A stretch of 64,000 bases of DNA from an uncultured Isosphaeraceae bacterium (GCA_945957605.1 CAMFLR010000007.1:186001-250000), one strand, 5' to 3'. Positions 24,743 to 34,487 are shown, numbered from the stretch's first letter. A program made the numbers and translations. The notes: generated by a model from the letters alone, not told the origin.

Positions 24743-25629
24743 GAGTCTGTCCCATAATAGGGATCAAGCAGATTTCCTGTATGCAAAATCGGTATCAGCT
24801 TCATTGCGGTGCAGTCGATGGAGCATCAACTGGATCATCGCCAGTTTGACGAACGATTCCGACGACAAGACGCTCCTTTCCCTATCCTTGCTCAGACGTC
24901 TGCATCGACCCAGCCATGCGAACGTCCGTTCTACCGTCCAACGGATGGGCAGTTTCACCCAGCCTTCGGATCCCTTAGGACGTCTGACGATCGTGAGATC
25001 CCAATGCGCGTTGTCCTTCACCCACTGATATAGCTGCATATTGTGGTACTTCTGGTCTCCGTACATCTGGACAACCTTGCCCATCGGCTGCCCCTTGAGT
25101 TTGCTGAACAGTTCAGTCGCCGCCGTAGCGTCGTCGACATTGGCGGCGGTTACTAGCACGGCCAGCAGTAAGCCCATGCTGTCGACGACGATATGGCGTT
25201 TCCGCCCATCGACGTTTTTGGCATTGTCGCGGCCTCGCTCCTCGCCGCCAGACGTGGTGTCGACCGACTGACTGTCGACACTTGCGGAGGTTCGAGGATG
25301 GCCTGGTTTCTCGGCCGTTCGAACCTTTCTGCGGAGCATATCGTGAATGGTGTCGAGCGTGCCGTTACTCCGCCAATCGTCGAAGTAACGCCAGACCGTG
25401 CTTTTGGGTGGGAAATCGATCGGCAGATAACGCCACTGGCAGCCGGTTCGGAGGATGTAGAAGACAGCGTTGACGACATCTCGAAGGTGGGTCTTACGAG
25501 GTCGTCCGACGGTGGAAACTGGAACATGCGGCTCGATCAGAGCCCACTGTGCATCGGTGATGTCGCTAGGGTAATGGTGCGTTCTCATGCACCATTTTAC
25601 CTACGTAGACAACCTTATGGGACAGACTC
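24743..25629 (-). mobile_element. IS5-type insertion sequence (887 bp) with 3-bp target duplication
   Basis: Ends are perfect 15-bp inverted repeats: GAGTCTGTCCCATAA at 24743-24757 and TTATGGGACAGACTC at 25615-25629. The trinucleotide TCA lies immediately outside both ends (24740-24742 and 25630-25632). It is a TNA-type duplication, as reported for the IS1031 group of IS5. Removing the element and one TCA restores GTTCCGTCACTCTTCCA, matching the sequence at other repeats of the interrupted gene. It encodes one intact transposase. It is a different family member from the IS at 21864-22779. The exact restoration indicates a recent simple insertion. Confidence 0.93.
24764..25588 (-). CDS. IS5-family transposase
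   Basis: An intact 274-residue transposase filling the IS at 24743-25629. The N-terminus (DITDAQWALIEPHVP) and the GCQWRYLPIDFPPKSTVWRY block are diagnostic of IS5-type DUF4096 transposases. The DDE residues lie in SASVDSQSVDTT (about residue 103), VQMYGDQKYHN (about 175) and RWTVERTFAWLGRCRRLSKD (about 220). This is the only undamaged transposase in the window, so this element may still be mobile. Its orientation is the same as the gene it disrupts. Confidence 0.95.
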   Translation of the reverse strand: MRTHHYPSDITDAQWALIEPHVPVSTVGRPRKTHLRDVVNAVFYILRTGCQWRYLPIDFPPKSTVWRYFDDWRSNGTLDTIHDMLRRKVRTAEKPGHPRTSASVDSQSVDTTSGGEERGRDNAKNVDGRKRHIVVDSMGLLLAVLVTAANVDDATAATELFSKLKGQPMGKVVQMYGDQKYHNMQLYQWVKDNAHWDLTIVRRPKGSEGWVKLPIRWTVERTFAWLGRCRRLSKDRERSVLSSESFVKLAMIQLMLHRLHRNEADTDFAYRKSA

Positions 25630-26759
25630 TCACTCTTCCAAAGCTCTCGACCTTCGTTGGCGGTCGTGGCGGCGAAGTAGAGCGTTGAGCCCACGGCGGT
25701 CAAGTTCGTTGGGCTCGAACTGGACGTCGCGGGGTAGATGTCCTTGACCATGACGGTGCCGCCTGATGTTCCGTCGCTCTTCCACAACTCAGCGCCGTTG
25801 GCGTCCGTGGCGGAGAAAAAGAGGGTCGAGCCTACTGCTGCCAGTTCCGAAGGACTCGAGGTGCCCGTCCCGACGACGATGTCCTTGACGAGCACGGTTC
25901 CCGTCGAAGATCCGTCGCTCTTCCAGAGCTCGGTCCCGTTTGCGGTAGTCGTGGCGGTAAGGTACAGGGGCGAGCCCACGGCCGTCAGGTTTCTGGGGTA
26001 CGAGCCTGTCGCCCCTGGCTCGATGTTTTTTACGAGCAACGTCCCGGTGGCGGTCCCGTTAGTCTTCCACAGTTCGTAACCATTGCTGCTGTCGTAAGCG
26101 TAGAAGTAGAGAAGTGAACCCGCGATAGTGAGCGATGCGGGGGACGAGCTGCCACCTGATTCGATGTCCTTGAGTAGAGTCGTCCCGGCGGCGGTTCCGT
26201 CGCTCTTCCACAGCTCGTAGCCGTTGACTCCGTCATTGGCGGAGAAATACAGTGCCAAGTTGTAGGATGTCAGACCTGTAGGGCTCGAAGGAGAAACGCC
26301 AGGAAAGATGTCCTTGACGACGACGGTGCCTGCGGCGGTTCCATTGCTCTTCCAGAGCTCAACGCCGTTGACTCCATCGTCCGCGGTGAAATAAAGGGTC
26401 GACCCCACCACCGTGAGCGACGAAGGGCCAGAACTGGTCGCCCCAGGATTGATGTCCTTGACCAGCGTGGTTCCGGCGGCGGTTCCATCGGTCCTCCAGA
26501 GCTCGCGGCCGAGCAGGTTTGTCGCCGCTGAGAAGTACGTGAAGCCGCCCATCTGGACGAATTCGGCGGGCGACGAGTCACCGCTGGCCGCGTTGACGTC
26601 GGCGAGTAGCTCAATGTCAGATGCCAGGAGCGTGCGGGATTCCAGCGCCTCCAGATTGGCCAGACGGCGATGCCCCAGCCGACTTCGGCGCTTGTTGCCC
26701 AGCCGGGCGGATGCGTGACGGGTTTTTGCCGGGGTGCTGAACGAGGTGCCGCGCATCAT
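25630..26759 (-). pseudogene. ELWxxDGT-repeat LEPR-XLL surface protein, 5' part of broken gene
   Basis: The N-terminal part has a basic, arginine-rich start and the motif LEALESRTLLA near residues 40-50, the LEPR-XLL class found on planctomycete secreted proteins. About seven ELWxxDGT repeats of 45-50 residues follow, starting GRELWRTDGTAAGTTLVKDI. Each repeat ends in GSTLYF or a close variant and probably makes a propeller blade. The reading frame is interrupted at RELWKSE by the IS. The start ATG at 26759 is the first in frame. Unlike the distal part, no internal damage is seen, so a truncated secreted protein could still be made. Function is unknown; the family is presumed structural or adhesive. 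Confidence 0.87.
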
Positions 26760-27137
26760 ACCGGTGTCCTGTCAAGAAACTGAGAATCGCGCTTAACTCG
26801 GGAGATGCTTTCGCCGACGGGTCGACGTCGGGGTAAGCTCGGGGCATCGAGCGAGGAATGCGTCGTCGTGATCGAGCTTTCGGTCATCGAAGGGAATTGA
26901 TCAGCCCGGCCGCGCTCGGGTAGGGGACGCATAAAAGTACCCTTCCCTGATGCCAAGGACTTCTCTCCCGCGAACAGGGCGGGAAAAGCCCGATCGCCGA
27001 TGGCTAACCTTGCAGCGTGGTGGAATTGGTTACACTTAAGCTTTGAAAAAAAGTAGACTTTCTTGCGCGTCGTGTTACTGACCAGGGGTAGTAACGTTTT
27101 CAAGCGTCCTGCAGGATTGGTTTTGGAGGAGAGCTTA
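26760..27137. other. Divergent intergenic region between ELWxxDGT gene and ECF sigma operon
   Basis: No supported gene in 378 bases. It must hold promoters for both divergent transcription units. The segment 27010-27065 is A/T-richer than its surroundings (CACTTAAGCTTTGAAAAAAAGTAG) and is the likeliest promoter area for the sigma factor, but no element can be named. Confidence 0.4.
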
Positions 27138-27761
27138 GTGGCGACGAATGATCCCGAGATTGACGCCCTACTTCAGGCGGCCGCCCGGGGTAATGATTCG
27201 GCGTTGCGCGACCTCCTGGCCCGGCATCGACTTCGGCTCCGTCGAATGGTCGCCGTGCGACTCGATAATCGGCTCAGCGCGCGGGTCGATCCCTCGGACA
27301 TCGTTCAGGAGGCGCTCGTCGACGCCGGACGTAAGCTCGTCGACTACGCGAGGGACCAGCCACTCCCTTTCTACTCGTGGCTTCGCCAGATCGCGCAGGA
27401 ACGGATCATCCAAACCCATCGGTATCACCTTCAATCGAAGCGGCGAGAAGTTGGTCGCGAGGTAGCGGTTTCATGCAGGCCGGCTGATGGCTCGACTTAT
27501 CATCTGGCCGATCGCCTGGCAGCTAGCGGGACTAGCCCAAGCGGAAAAGTGATCCGGGACGAGCGGCGAGCGCTGGTGATCGATACGCTGGAGCAAATGG
27601 TCGAGGCAGACCGCGAGGTTCTGGTGATGCGTTATCTCGAAGGAATGTCGTTTGGCGAAATCGCCGAGGTGACAGACGCTACCGAAGGAGCCGTGAAGGT
27701 TCGCCACTTCCGGGCTCTTGGACGGATTCGCGTGATTCTGAGCGATGAATCTCTGGGGTGA
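27138..27761 (+). CDS. ECF RNA polymerase sigma factor (kinase-associated type)
   Basis: A 207-residue ECF sigma factor. Region 2 is seen as ARRGNDSALRDLLARHRLRLR followed by the core-binding DPSDIVQEAL and YSWLRQIAQERIIQTHRYHL. A linker leads to region 4 (DREVLVMRYLEGMSFGEIAE, VTDATEGAVKVRHFRALGRI). The frame is open to TTG 27063, but GTG 27138 has GGAGGAG at 27125-27131 and matches the normal N-terminus, so I chose it. Its stop overlaps the GTG that could start the kinase gene, so the two are co-transcribed. This is one of two sigma/kinase pairs in the window, a pairing known in Planctomycetes as ECF-STK. The kinase is presumed to control the sigma factor in place of a classical membrane anti-sigma factor. 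Confidence 0.92.
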   Translation: MATNDPEIDALLQAAARGNDSALRDLLARHRLRLRRMVAVRLDNRLSARVDPSDIVQEALVDAGRKLVDYARDQPLPFYSWLRQIAQERIIQTHRYHLQSKRREVGREVAVSCRPADGSTYHLADRLAASGTSPSGKVIRDERRALVIDTLEQMVEADREVLVMRYLEGMSFGEIAEVTDATEGAVKVRHFRALGRIRVILSDESLG

Positions 27762-27766
27762 AGACG

Positions 27767-30700
27767 ATGCAGTCGAACGAGGCCGAGGGGCAAGTACCGG
27801 ACGACGACGATCCGATCCTCGTTGAATGGGCCGCGGAGATCGCTGACCGGATCCAGTCTGGCGAGTCGGTCGACCTCTCGGCGTATGCACGCCTCCACCC
27901 GCAACGGGCGGCCGCGCTTCGCGGCATGATCCCGGCGATCGAGATGCTCGCTGGTCTTGGCGTTTCACCCGATCGGAAAGATCGTCCATCCACTCCCGCG
28001 GAGCCGTGCGAAGAGTTGGGCCATCTCGGCGATTTCCGACTCATCCGCCAGGTCGGGCGGGGCGGAATGGGAATCGTCTACGAAGCGGAGCAAGTCTCAC
28101 TTCGTCGTCGCGTCGCGCTGAAGGTCTTGCCGTTCGCGGCCACACTCGATCCCAGGCAGCTTCAGAGGTTTCAACTCGAAGCGCACGCCGCGGCCTGCCT
28201 CCACCACACTCATATCGTTCCGATTCACGCCGTCGGAACCGAGCGCGGTGTGCCGTTTTATGCGATGCAATTCATCGACGGGCAGAGTCTCGCCGAGTTG
28301 ATCGACGATCTGCGACGCCTCGAAGGCCGAGAACCAGTCTTGGCATCAACCCAGGATGCGGCCGAAGGGAAGCCCGCGAGTAGCACCACGTCTGGCGCAA
28401 CGCGGAAGGTGGAAATCGGGTCGGGCTCGGTGACTCGTGGCCGCGCCCACGTCCGCAATGCAGCAAGGCTTGCCCTGGAAACCGCTGAGGCACTCGATCA
28501 TGCCCATACGCGCGGCATCCTCCACCGCGACATCAAGCCCGGCAACTTGCTAATCGACACCCAGGGGAGTTTGTGGGTCGCCGATTTCGGGCTGGCGCAG
28601 GTGCAGGGTGACCACGGGCTGACCCTTACTGGCGACATCATGGGCACGCTCCGCTACATGAGCCCCGAGCAGGCTCTTGCCCGCCGAACCGTGATCGATG
28701 CCCGAACTGACATCTACTCGCTCGGCGTGACACTCTATGAACTCCTGACGCTCCGGAACGCCTTCGACGGAAAGGACCGCGCTGAGATCTTACGGAAGAT
28801 CGCCCAGGACGAACCTACGCCGCTTCGTGCGCTCAACCCCTCAGTTCCAGTCGACCTGGAAACGATTGTCACGAAGGCAATATCCAAGGCGCCGGCCGAT
28901 CGTTACTCGACCGCGAACGATTTCGCCGAAGACCTCCGGCGGTTCCTCGACTCGCGACCGATCGTTGCTCGGCGTCCCAGCTTGCTGGACCGGGCGACGA
29001 AGTGGGCGGTCCGTCACCGTACAGCTACCGTCGGCGCCGCCGTGGTGGTTGCGACAATCCTGCTCGTCACGACAACGGCTGCCGTGATTGTGGCCTCCAA
29101 GGAGCACGAACGCGGGCAGGCGGCCGTCGCGGTCGGGGACCTTCAGACGCGGTTGCGCCTTCAGGCCGAAGAACAAGCAGAGCAGGGGAGGCATCGCCAG
29201 GCCCGGCTCAACGTAGATCAAGGCGTCCGCTTGATGGAGGACGGTGATCTGCCCGGAGCACATCGCCACTTTGTCGAGGCGCTTCGGCTCGACGAAGGAG
29301 ACGCGGAAAAGGTCGCCGATCATCGGCTACGGCTTGGGATGCTCCTTTCTCAGTGCGCGAAACCGACATGGATATGGTTCCAGGACCAACCGATCGACGC
29401 CGTTGCACTTCGACCCGATGGCCGCGCCGCGGCCGTGGCGCTTCGCGACGGCACCATTACGGTCTACGACGCAATCAGCGGGCGGCCCCTTGGTCCCTCC
29501 TTCGTCCAGCAGGCTCCGATTGGCACCATCGAATTTAGCCCCGACGGAAAGCGGATTGCCGTGGCTCGCGGCGATCAAGAAGTCCGGGTTCTCGACGTGG
29601 CAAGCGGCCGGGAAAGTTTCCCTCCGCTCGTCCACTCTGAGCGGGTGTATGAGCTCGATTTCAGCCCCGACGGAAAGCTCCTGCTCACCACACTCCGAAC
29701 CCGACGCCCTGACTACCCAACGTGGCGCGTCTGGGACGCCGAGACGGGCCTTCCCGTCACCGATTGGATGACGTCCGATTTTGCCGTGTCTGCACATTTT
29801 AGCCCCGACAGTAAGTTGGTAGCCGTCCCCAACGGCCACAATTTGCTGATCTACGACGCGCGGAGTGGACGCCAGGTCGCACCGCCGATGCCGCACGGCT
29901 CGACGCCGACGCTCACGACCTACAACAGCTTCAGCCCCGACTCGCGACGGGTCGTGACTGGCTGCGTCGACAATGTTGCACGCGTATGGGACGTGGCCAC
30001 AGGGCAGTTAACCGCCTCGATGCAGCACAAACAATGGGTTCAAGCGTCATTCAGCCCCGACGGCCGCCGCGTGCTTACTTCATGCACAGATGGCACTGCT
30101 CGGGCCTGGGACTCGAAAACGGGCGCGGCAACCTGCGACCCATTGCACCATCCTGGGGTGGTCAAGAACGCCGTCTCCAGTCCCGACGGCACGCTTGTGG
30201 CGACGATCTGCGACGACCATGCAGTTCGCGTCTGGGACGCCGCCACGGGCCGCGCCGTGCTGCCGCCACTCCGGCATCTCGGCACACTTCTCGCAACCCA
30301 GTTCACCGCCGACGGCCGCTACTTGTTCACCGCGAGCGCCGATCGCACAATTCGCTTTTGGGATCTCGCCGCAGCGAGCCCTGCAGGCCCTCGGCTGCTG
30401 GTGCCGGGCCGCGACTTTCGGGCCGCATTCGGCTCGGGAGGCAAGGTCTTGATCACACACGGCGCGGGTGGCACTGCACGAGTCTGGGACGTGGTCAGCG
30501 GCAGGGCTCTCGGTTCGCCGGTCTCCTTCGACGCTCAGTGGCTTCCCCTCGGCCGGGTGAGCCCGGACGGCCGCTCATATGCGATTGTCGGTGGCCAGTC
30601 CGATCATCGATACGCGGCTTGGGTCTGGAACATTGAGACCCGGCAAACAGAGATCGGTCCCCTCGTCGTTGATTTCAAGAAGTCGGCGGGTGACACGAAC

Positions 30701-32431
30701 CGATCTCTGATCGCCTGGAGTTCGGACGGCCGACGGGTCGCCGTCGCGGCCGGGTCGGACGAATTCTTCTCGCCGGCAAACACCGTGGTCCGCATTTGGG
30801 ACGCAAAGACCGGCAGCCCGGTGACCCCCGAACTCAACTACAACGGCGTGGTTTACACCCTCGACTTTAGCCCCGACGTCCGCTCGCTCGTAACAGCTAG
30901 CCGCATGAGCACCGGCAACGACGAGGTCGGAGAGGTCGTGATCGTCGACGTCGAGACCGGCGCGCGCAAAGGTAGTCCAATCCGTACCTCGACCGCATGC
31001 ACGATCGCTCGGTTCAGCCCCGACGGCCAACGGCTACTCGTCGTGAGTGAAGGAGTGCGCGACGTCAACGGAAGCGATATTCGCATCCTGGACGCCGTCT
31101 CCGGCCGACCGCTTACGCCGTCAATTCACCACGAAGCCGTCATCGGAAATGCATTCTTTACACGGGATGGCGGACGGGTCGTGACCACCAGCGATGCCGT
31201 CCGCGTTTGGGACGCGGAGACGGGAACCCAGTTGGGCTCTCCGATCGAGTTTTCTCTCCCGATCGGACACGCTTCGCTCGATGCCGAAGGTCGGCGGCTT
31301 TTGGTCACTTGCGGCTGGCCAGGCTCTTACGCGATCGACCCCGGTTTCGTGAAAGTGGTGGACCTGGAGACAGGCAACCCTCTCACTCCGCCCCTTTGGC
31401 GCGAGCGATTCGTCCAAGGTGCGGCGTTCAGCCCAGATGGGCGGCGCATAGTCACCACCTGCCTGGAAGGCGGCATCTTGTTTTGGGACCTTTCCCCTGA
31501 TGCCCGCCTGCTTGAGAGCCTGGTCCAAACGGCGGAAGTTCTCTCGGGAACTCGAGTCGACGGCTCGGGCGCTAGCATCCCCATCACGACGGACGAGCTT
31601 CGCGAAGCCTACAACACCCTACGAATCAAAGACCCGAATGCGTTCTCCGCTAGCGATGAGCAGGTCATTGGCTGGCATCACGAGCGGCTACAAGCATGCG
31701 AAGCCGCGCGATCGTACAGCGCCGCGTTGGTGCACATCGACGCCCTCCTGGCAACGGGACAATCGAGCGATTCACTCATAGGTCGCCGGGCGAGAACTCT
31801 CGCTGAGTTGGGGCGGTGGAAGGAGGCGGTTGAGGGGTTCGCGTCGGTGGTTCACTCAGATCCGCGTCGAGCCGTCGATTGGTATTCGCTTGCCTTGGCC
31901 CATCTGGGAGCGGGCGACCGCGATGGCTATCGCGCCACATGCGTGAAAATGCTCGACACCTTCGGTTCGGCCGACCCATCGAGCGACGACATCCTGTACA
32001 CGTTGAAGGCTTGCACGCTGGCAAAGGAGGCGCCCGCCGCCTCGACGATCGCCGCAGACTTTGCCAAACGTGTCAGGATTGCCCGCCCAAATGATCAAGC
32101 TTCCCTCCTCGTGGCTCTAGGTATTCTTCATTACCGCGCAGGGGCCTTTGAAAAGGCTGCCGAGACATTGTCCGAAGCCGATCGACAGGCGGGGACGCTT
32201 AAGTCCGCATCCGTCGACACTTGGTATATCCTCGCGATGGCACACCATCACCTCCGTCACCCCGAAGAATCGAAGAAATGGGCCGACCGGGCTTTGGCGG
32301 CGACAAAGCCAATACTCGATGACGTCGGCCAACTCGGTGGCGACCAGACTGACTGGCGGCGCGGTCTGACGCTACAACTCCTTCGACATGAGCTTGAGTC
32401 CCTGCGAGCTTCCGACACTTCGCGTCACTGA
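27767..32431 (+). CDS. Ser/Thr protein kinase with TM segment, WD40 propellers and TPR-like tail
   Basis: A 1554-residue protein. A short acidic N-terminus of about 85 residues (with YARLHPQRAAALRGMIPAIE) is typical of these kinases. The kinase domain has all core motifs: GRGGMGIVYEA, VALKVLP, HRDIKPGNLL near residue 252, VADFGLA near 272 and SPEQA near 300. A transmembrane helix lies near 420-440 (VGAAVVVATILLVTTTAAVI), then a short Gln/Glu-rich coiled coil. About 540-1245 contain some 16 WD40-like repeats by my count (FSPDGRR, VWDAATG). The last 280 residues are helical and TPR-like. GTG 27758 overlaps the sigma-factor stop; ATG 27767, six bases after GGGGTGA, is the better start. It is the partner of the ECF sigma factor upstream and probably couples an envelope signal, sensed by the propellers, to transcription. 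Confidence 0.92.
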   Translation: MQSNEAEGQVPDDDDPILVEWAAEIADRIQSGESVDLSAYARLHPQRAAALRGMIPAIEMLAGLGVSPDRKDRPSTPAEPCEELGHLGDFRLIRQVGRGGMGIVYEAEQVSLRRRVALKVLPFAATLDPRQLQRFQLEAHAAACLHHTHIVPIHAVGTERGVPFYAMQFIDGQSLAELIDDLRRLEGREPVLASTQDAAEGKPASSTTSGATRKVEIGSGSVTRGRAHVRNAARLALETAEALDHAHTRGILHRDIKPGNLLIDTQGSLWVADFGLAQVQGDHGLTLTGDIMGTLRYMSPEQALARRTVIDARTDIYSLGVTLYELLTLRNAFDGKDRAEILRKIAQDEPTPLRALNPSVPVDLETIVTKAISKAPADRYSTANDFAEDLRRFLDSRPIVARRPSLLDRATKWAVRHRTATVGAAVVVATILLVTTTAAVIVASKEHERGQAAVAVGDLQTRLRLQAEEQAEQGRHRQARLNVDQGVRLMEDGDLPGAHRHFVEALRLDEGDAEKVADHRLRLGMLLSQCAKPTWIWFQDQPIDAVALRPDGRAAAVALRDGTITVYDAISGRPLGPSFVQQAPIGTIEFSPDGKRIAVARGDQEVRVLDVASGRESFPPLVHSERVYELDFSPDGKLLLTTLRTRRPDYPTWRVWDAETGLPVTDWMTSDFAVSAHFSPDSKLVAVPNGHNLLIYDARSGRQVAPPMPHGSTPTLTTYNSFSPDSRRVVTGCVDNVARVWDVATGQLTASMQHKQWVQASFSPDGRRVLTSCTDGTARAWDSKTGAATCDPLHHPGVVKNAVSSPDGTLVATICDDHAVRVWDAATGRAVLPPLRHLGTLLATQFTADGRYLFTASADRTIRFWDLAAASPAGPRLLVPGRDFRAAFGSGGKVLITHGAGGTARVWDVVSGRALGSPVSFDAQWLPLGRVSPDGRSYAIVGGQSDHRYAAWVWNIETRQTEIGPLVVDFKKSAGDTNRSLIAWSSDGRRVAVAAGSDEFFSPANTVVRIWDAKTGSPVTPELNYNGVVYTLDFSPDVRSLVTASRMSTGNDEVGEVVIVDVETGARKGSPIRTSTACTIARFSPDGQRLLVVSEGVRDVNGSDIRILDAVSGRPLTPSIHHEAVIGNAFFTRDGGRVVTTSDAVRVWDAETGTQLGSPIEFSLPIGHASLDAEGRRLLVTCGWPGSYAIDPGFVKVVDLETGNPLTPPLWRERFVQGAAFSPDGRRIVTTCLEGGILFWDLSPDARLLESLVQTAEVLSGTRVDGSGASIPITTDELREAYNTLRIKDPNAFSASDEQVIGWHHERLQACEAARSYSAALVHIDALLATGQSSDSLIGRRARTLAELGRWKEAVEGFASVVHSDPRRAVDWYSLALAHLGAGDRDGYRATCVKMLDTFGSADPSSDDILYTLKACTLAKEAPAASTIAADFAKRVRIARPNDQASLLVALGILHYRAGAFEKAAETLSEADRQAGTLKSASVDTWYILAMAHHHLRHPEESKKWADRALAATKPILDDVGQLGGDQTDWRRGLTLQLLRHELESLRASDTSRH

Positions 32432-32640
32432 TCGATCACGCCTGCGAATTGGATGCTTCGGCAGTCCAAATCGTTGATAAAAGACATACTCGAGTGGTTG
32501 TGACTTGCTCTCAATACGCAGATCCATCAGTCCTGAAGGACAAGCGCAAATGTCGCAAAAAGACGCGTCGCGAGTTTAACGCATCGCAGTCACAGCAGGA
32601 TGCAAAGTGCAATACGAACCAGGCAAACGCCCCAAATGTA

Positions 32641-32671
32641 CCAAGCAGTCTCAGCACAGCTTGGACTTTTT
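32641..32671 (+). terminator. Possible intrinsic terminator
   Basis: CCAAGC and GCTTGG can form a 6-bp stem around a 12-base loop, followed by ACTTTTTAA. It lies about 210 bp after the kinase stop codon on the same strand. The stem is short, so this is a weak call. Confidence 0.3.
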
Positions 32672-32686
32672 AACGTAACTCGTTAG

Positions 32687-32769
32687 TACCGAAGGTGGGA
32701 CTTGAACCCACACCCTGTTGCCAGGACCGGATTTTGAGTCCGGCGCGTCTGCCATTCCGCCACTTCGGC
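32687..32769 (-). tRNA. tRNA-Leu (anticodon CAA)
   Basis: Read leftwards the sequence begins GCCGAAGTGGCGGAATGGCA, folds with a 7-bp acceptor stem (GCCGAAG / CTTCGGT), and has anticodon stem CCGGA / TCCGG around loop CTCAAAA with anticodon CAA. A short variable arm and a T arm with GGGTTCAAGTCCCA follow. The discriminator is A and no CCA is encoded. Total 83 bases. The sequence strongly resembles bacterial tRNA-Leu genes that start GCCGAAGTGGCG. A partial copy of its 5' end occurs at 35334-35362. Confidence 0.95.
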
Positions 32770-32912
32770 AAATCAGTCGGCTGTCTTTTCAGACCAGCGC
32801 CGACGTCCTCAGGATTATGCAACCACCGAGGTCGGTTTGCAAGCCGAGTTCAATCATGGTCGCACCAAACTCGGTACCGGGACGCCACTTATTCGTTACG
32901 ACAGTCTGAACT

Positions 32913-34487
32913 CTAACGACGTTCGCGCGTGCCTGCTGCGATTTGAGCGGCCGGCTTCCGTTTAGCTTCCCGGCCGTAATCGAAGGGAAACGGCTGGGTC
33001 TGGTGTTTGCAGCGATAGAAGTAGGCTGTGCGAATCAGCTTACCTTCGCGGATGATCGGCACCTGGCCGGCGAGCTCGATGTCTGAAAAATAGCGGCGGT
33101 ACGCGACAGATTCGACGTCCGTGTCGTGAAATGAAACGAGAATGCCGTCGCGACCGAGCCACTCCTTGGGGTTGCTCCAGAAGGCGAAACCACGGGCATC
33201 GTTGGGGCTGTAGCAGGCGACCGGAACGCCGGAATCTCGCGTCGAATAGCCGAGATGGCCGCTGTGATACCAAAGGCTTGTGAACAGAAAACTGCGATCT
33301 GCATCGAGCAAGCCATCGCTCTTAAGTGCCTGTGCGACCTGATCCCAGCCGTAAAGTTCGGCGGTCGGGTCAGCTCGGACTGCGTCAGACTGCTTTTTAA
33401 CAAAGCGGTTAATTGGAATTACGCCGGTATGATATTGCACGATCATGAAGGCGGCAACAACGACTGGGACCGCAGCCATGAACCGCAGGCGCCTCGACCA
33501 CTTGGCCGGCGATTCTTCGAGCCGGGCCGACCAGTACCGGCCGACGAGTGGGTAGATCGAGAGAAAGCCGACAAGTGTCCAGTGCGGCAAAATGGGTCGA
33601 ATGCATGCGACCGCGGAGAAAAGCCCGAGCGGCACGAGCGAGACGCAGAAGAGAAATCGCTCGGGAGAATCGGTTTGCCGCTGGAATCGCGTTCTGAATG
33701 AGTCGTAGATCGCCACGATCATCGCGAGCCAAATCCACGGCAATAAATAAGCAATCTGCCCACCAATCGCACCAAGCAGCGACAACGGGTTGAAGCCCGG
33801 CTTGGCGACGGCTCGACCTCCCTGAAAAAGGAACGAAGCCCAGCCGTGCTTGGCGTTCCAGTAGAGCACCGGCGTGAAGCAAAGGACGCCAATAATTGTC
33901 GCAACGTAGGGACCAGGCTTGAGTAATAGCTTGCGACGCCCTGGAGTCAGGACGATGTACGCGAGCAATCCCGCCGGCAAGAGCACAGCGTGATACTTGC
34001 TCAAAAGTGCTCCGCCCCAGGCGAGTCCGACGGCGACCCACGGAGCGAGGGGGCGGTCGGATCGCAACGCGACATCGATCCGATCGAGTGTGAGCAGCCA
34101 AAAAAAGAGCAGGGGGCCATCGGGAAGCGCGAAAGCGCCGACCGCCGCCGTGTGATACGCAGAAATATTGAGTGCGAGCGCGGCCAGTAGACCCGCTTTT
34201 GGCCCGAACGATCGCTCGGTCAGACGAAACATGAGCCAGGTCGAGCCGGCGAACAGCAGGATAAAGCCAAACCGCAGCGACCAGGCGGCTGTCGATCCGA
34301 AAATCGTGGGGCCAATCGCTTCGACCCACGCGAGGAGCGGCGGGTGATCGAAGTAGCTCCAGTCCTGGTGAACCGTGAAGAGATAGTGATACGCTTCGTC
34401 GTGCCCCAGAGGCATCGTAGCAGCCCAGACGAGGCGAATCGCGGCGGAGCAAGCGAGCAGGATCAGCAAGCCGCGTTTTGCGGTCAT
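32913..34487 (-). CDS. Membrane glycosyltransferase, GT39/PMT-like (ArnT type)
   Basis: A 524-residue polytopic membrane protein of the GT-C fold. After the first membrane helix (LLILLACSAAIRLVW) the first extracytoplasmic loop carries the conserved acidic motif PLGHDEAYHYLF, used by lipid-phosphate-sugar-dependent transferases. Then comes WSYFDHPPLLAW and about ten further hydrophobic helices. The soluble C-terminal part includes RDSGVPVACYSPNDARGF. The frame is open to 34550, but ATG 34487 has GAGGTCAAGGG upstream. Enzymes of this group move a sugar from a polyprenyl phosphate donor to protein, lipid A or other envelope acceptor; which acceptor applies here is unknown. It is divergent from the phosphatase gene at 34700. 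Confidence 0.88.
   Translation of the reverse strand: MTAKRGLLILLACSAAIRLVWAATMPLGHDEAYHYLFTVHQDWSYFDHPPLLAWVEAIGPTIFGSTAAWSLRFGFILLFAGSTWLMFRLTERSFGPKAGLLAALALNISAYHTAAVGAFALPDGPLLFFWLLTLDRIDVALRSDRPLAPWVAVGLAWGGALLSKYHAVLLPAGLLAYIVLTPGRRKLLLKPGPYVATIIGVLCFTPVLYWNAKHGWASFLFQGGRAVAKPGFNPLSLLGAIGGQIAYLLPWIWLAMIVAIYDSFRTRFQRQTDSPERFLFCVSLVPLGLFSAVACIRPILPHWTLVGFLSIYPLVGRYWSARLEESPAKWSRRLRFMAAVPVVVAAFMIVQYHTGVIPINRFVKKQSDAVRADPTAELYGWDQVAQALKSDGLLDADRSFLFTSLWYHSGHLGYSTRDSGVPVACYSPNDARGFAFWSNPKEWLGRDGILVSFHDTDVESVAYRRYFSDIELAGQVPIIREGKLIRTAYFYRCKHQTQPFPFDYGREAKRKPAAQIAAGTRERR

Noticed and set aside
33409-34452. 347-codon frame overlapping the GT39 gene in another frame
   Set aside because: Arg/Ser/Pro-rich translation with no membrane helices or motifs; the GT39 reading has a ribosome binding site and conserved motif.
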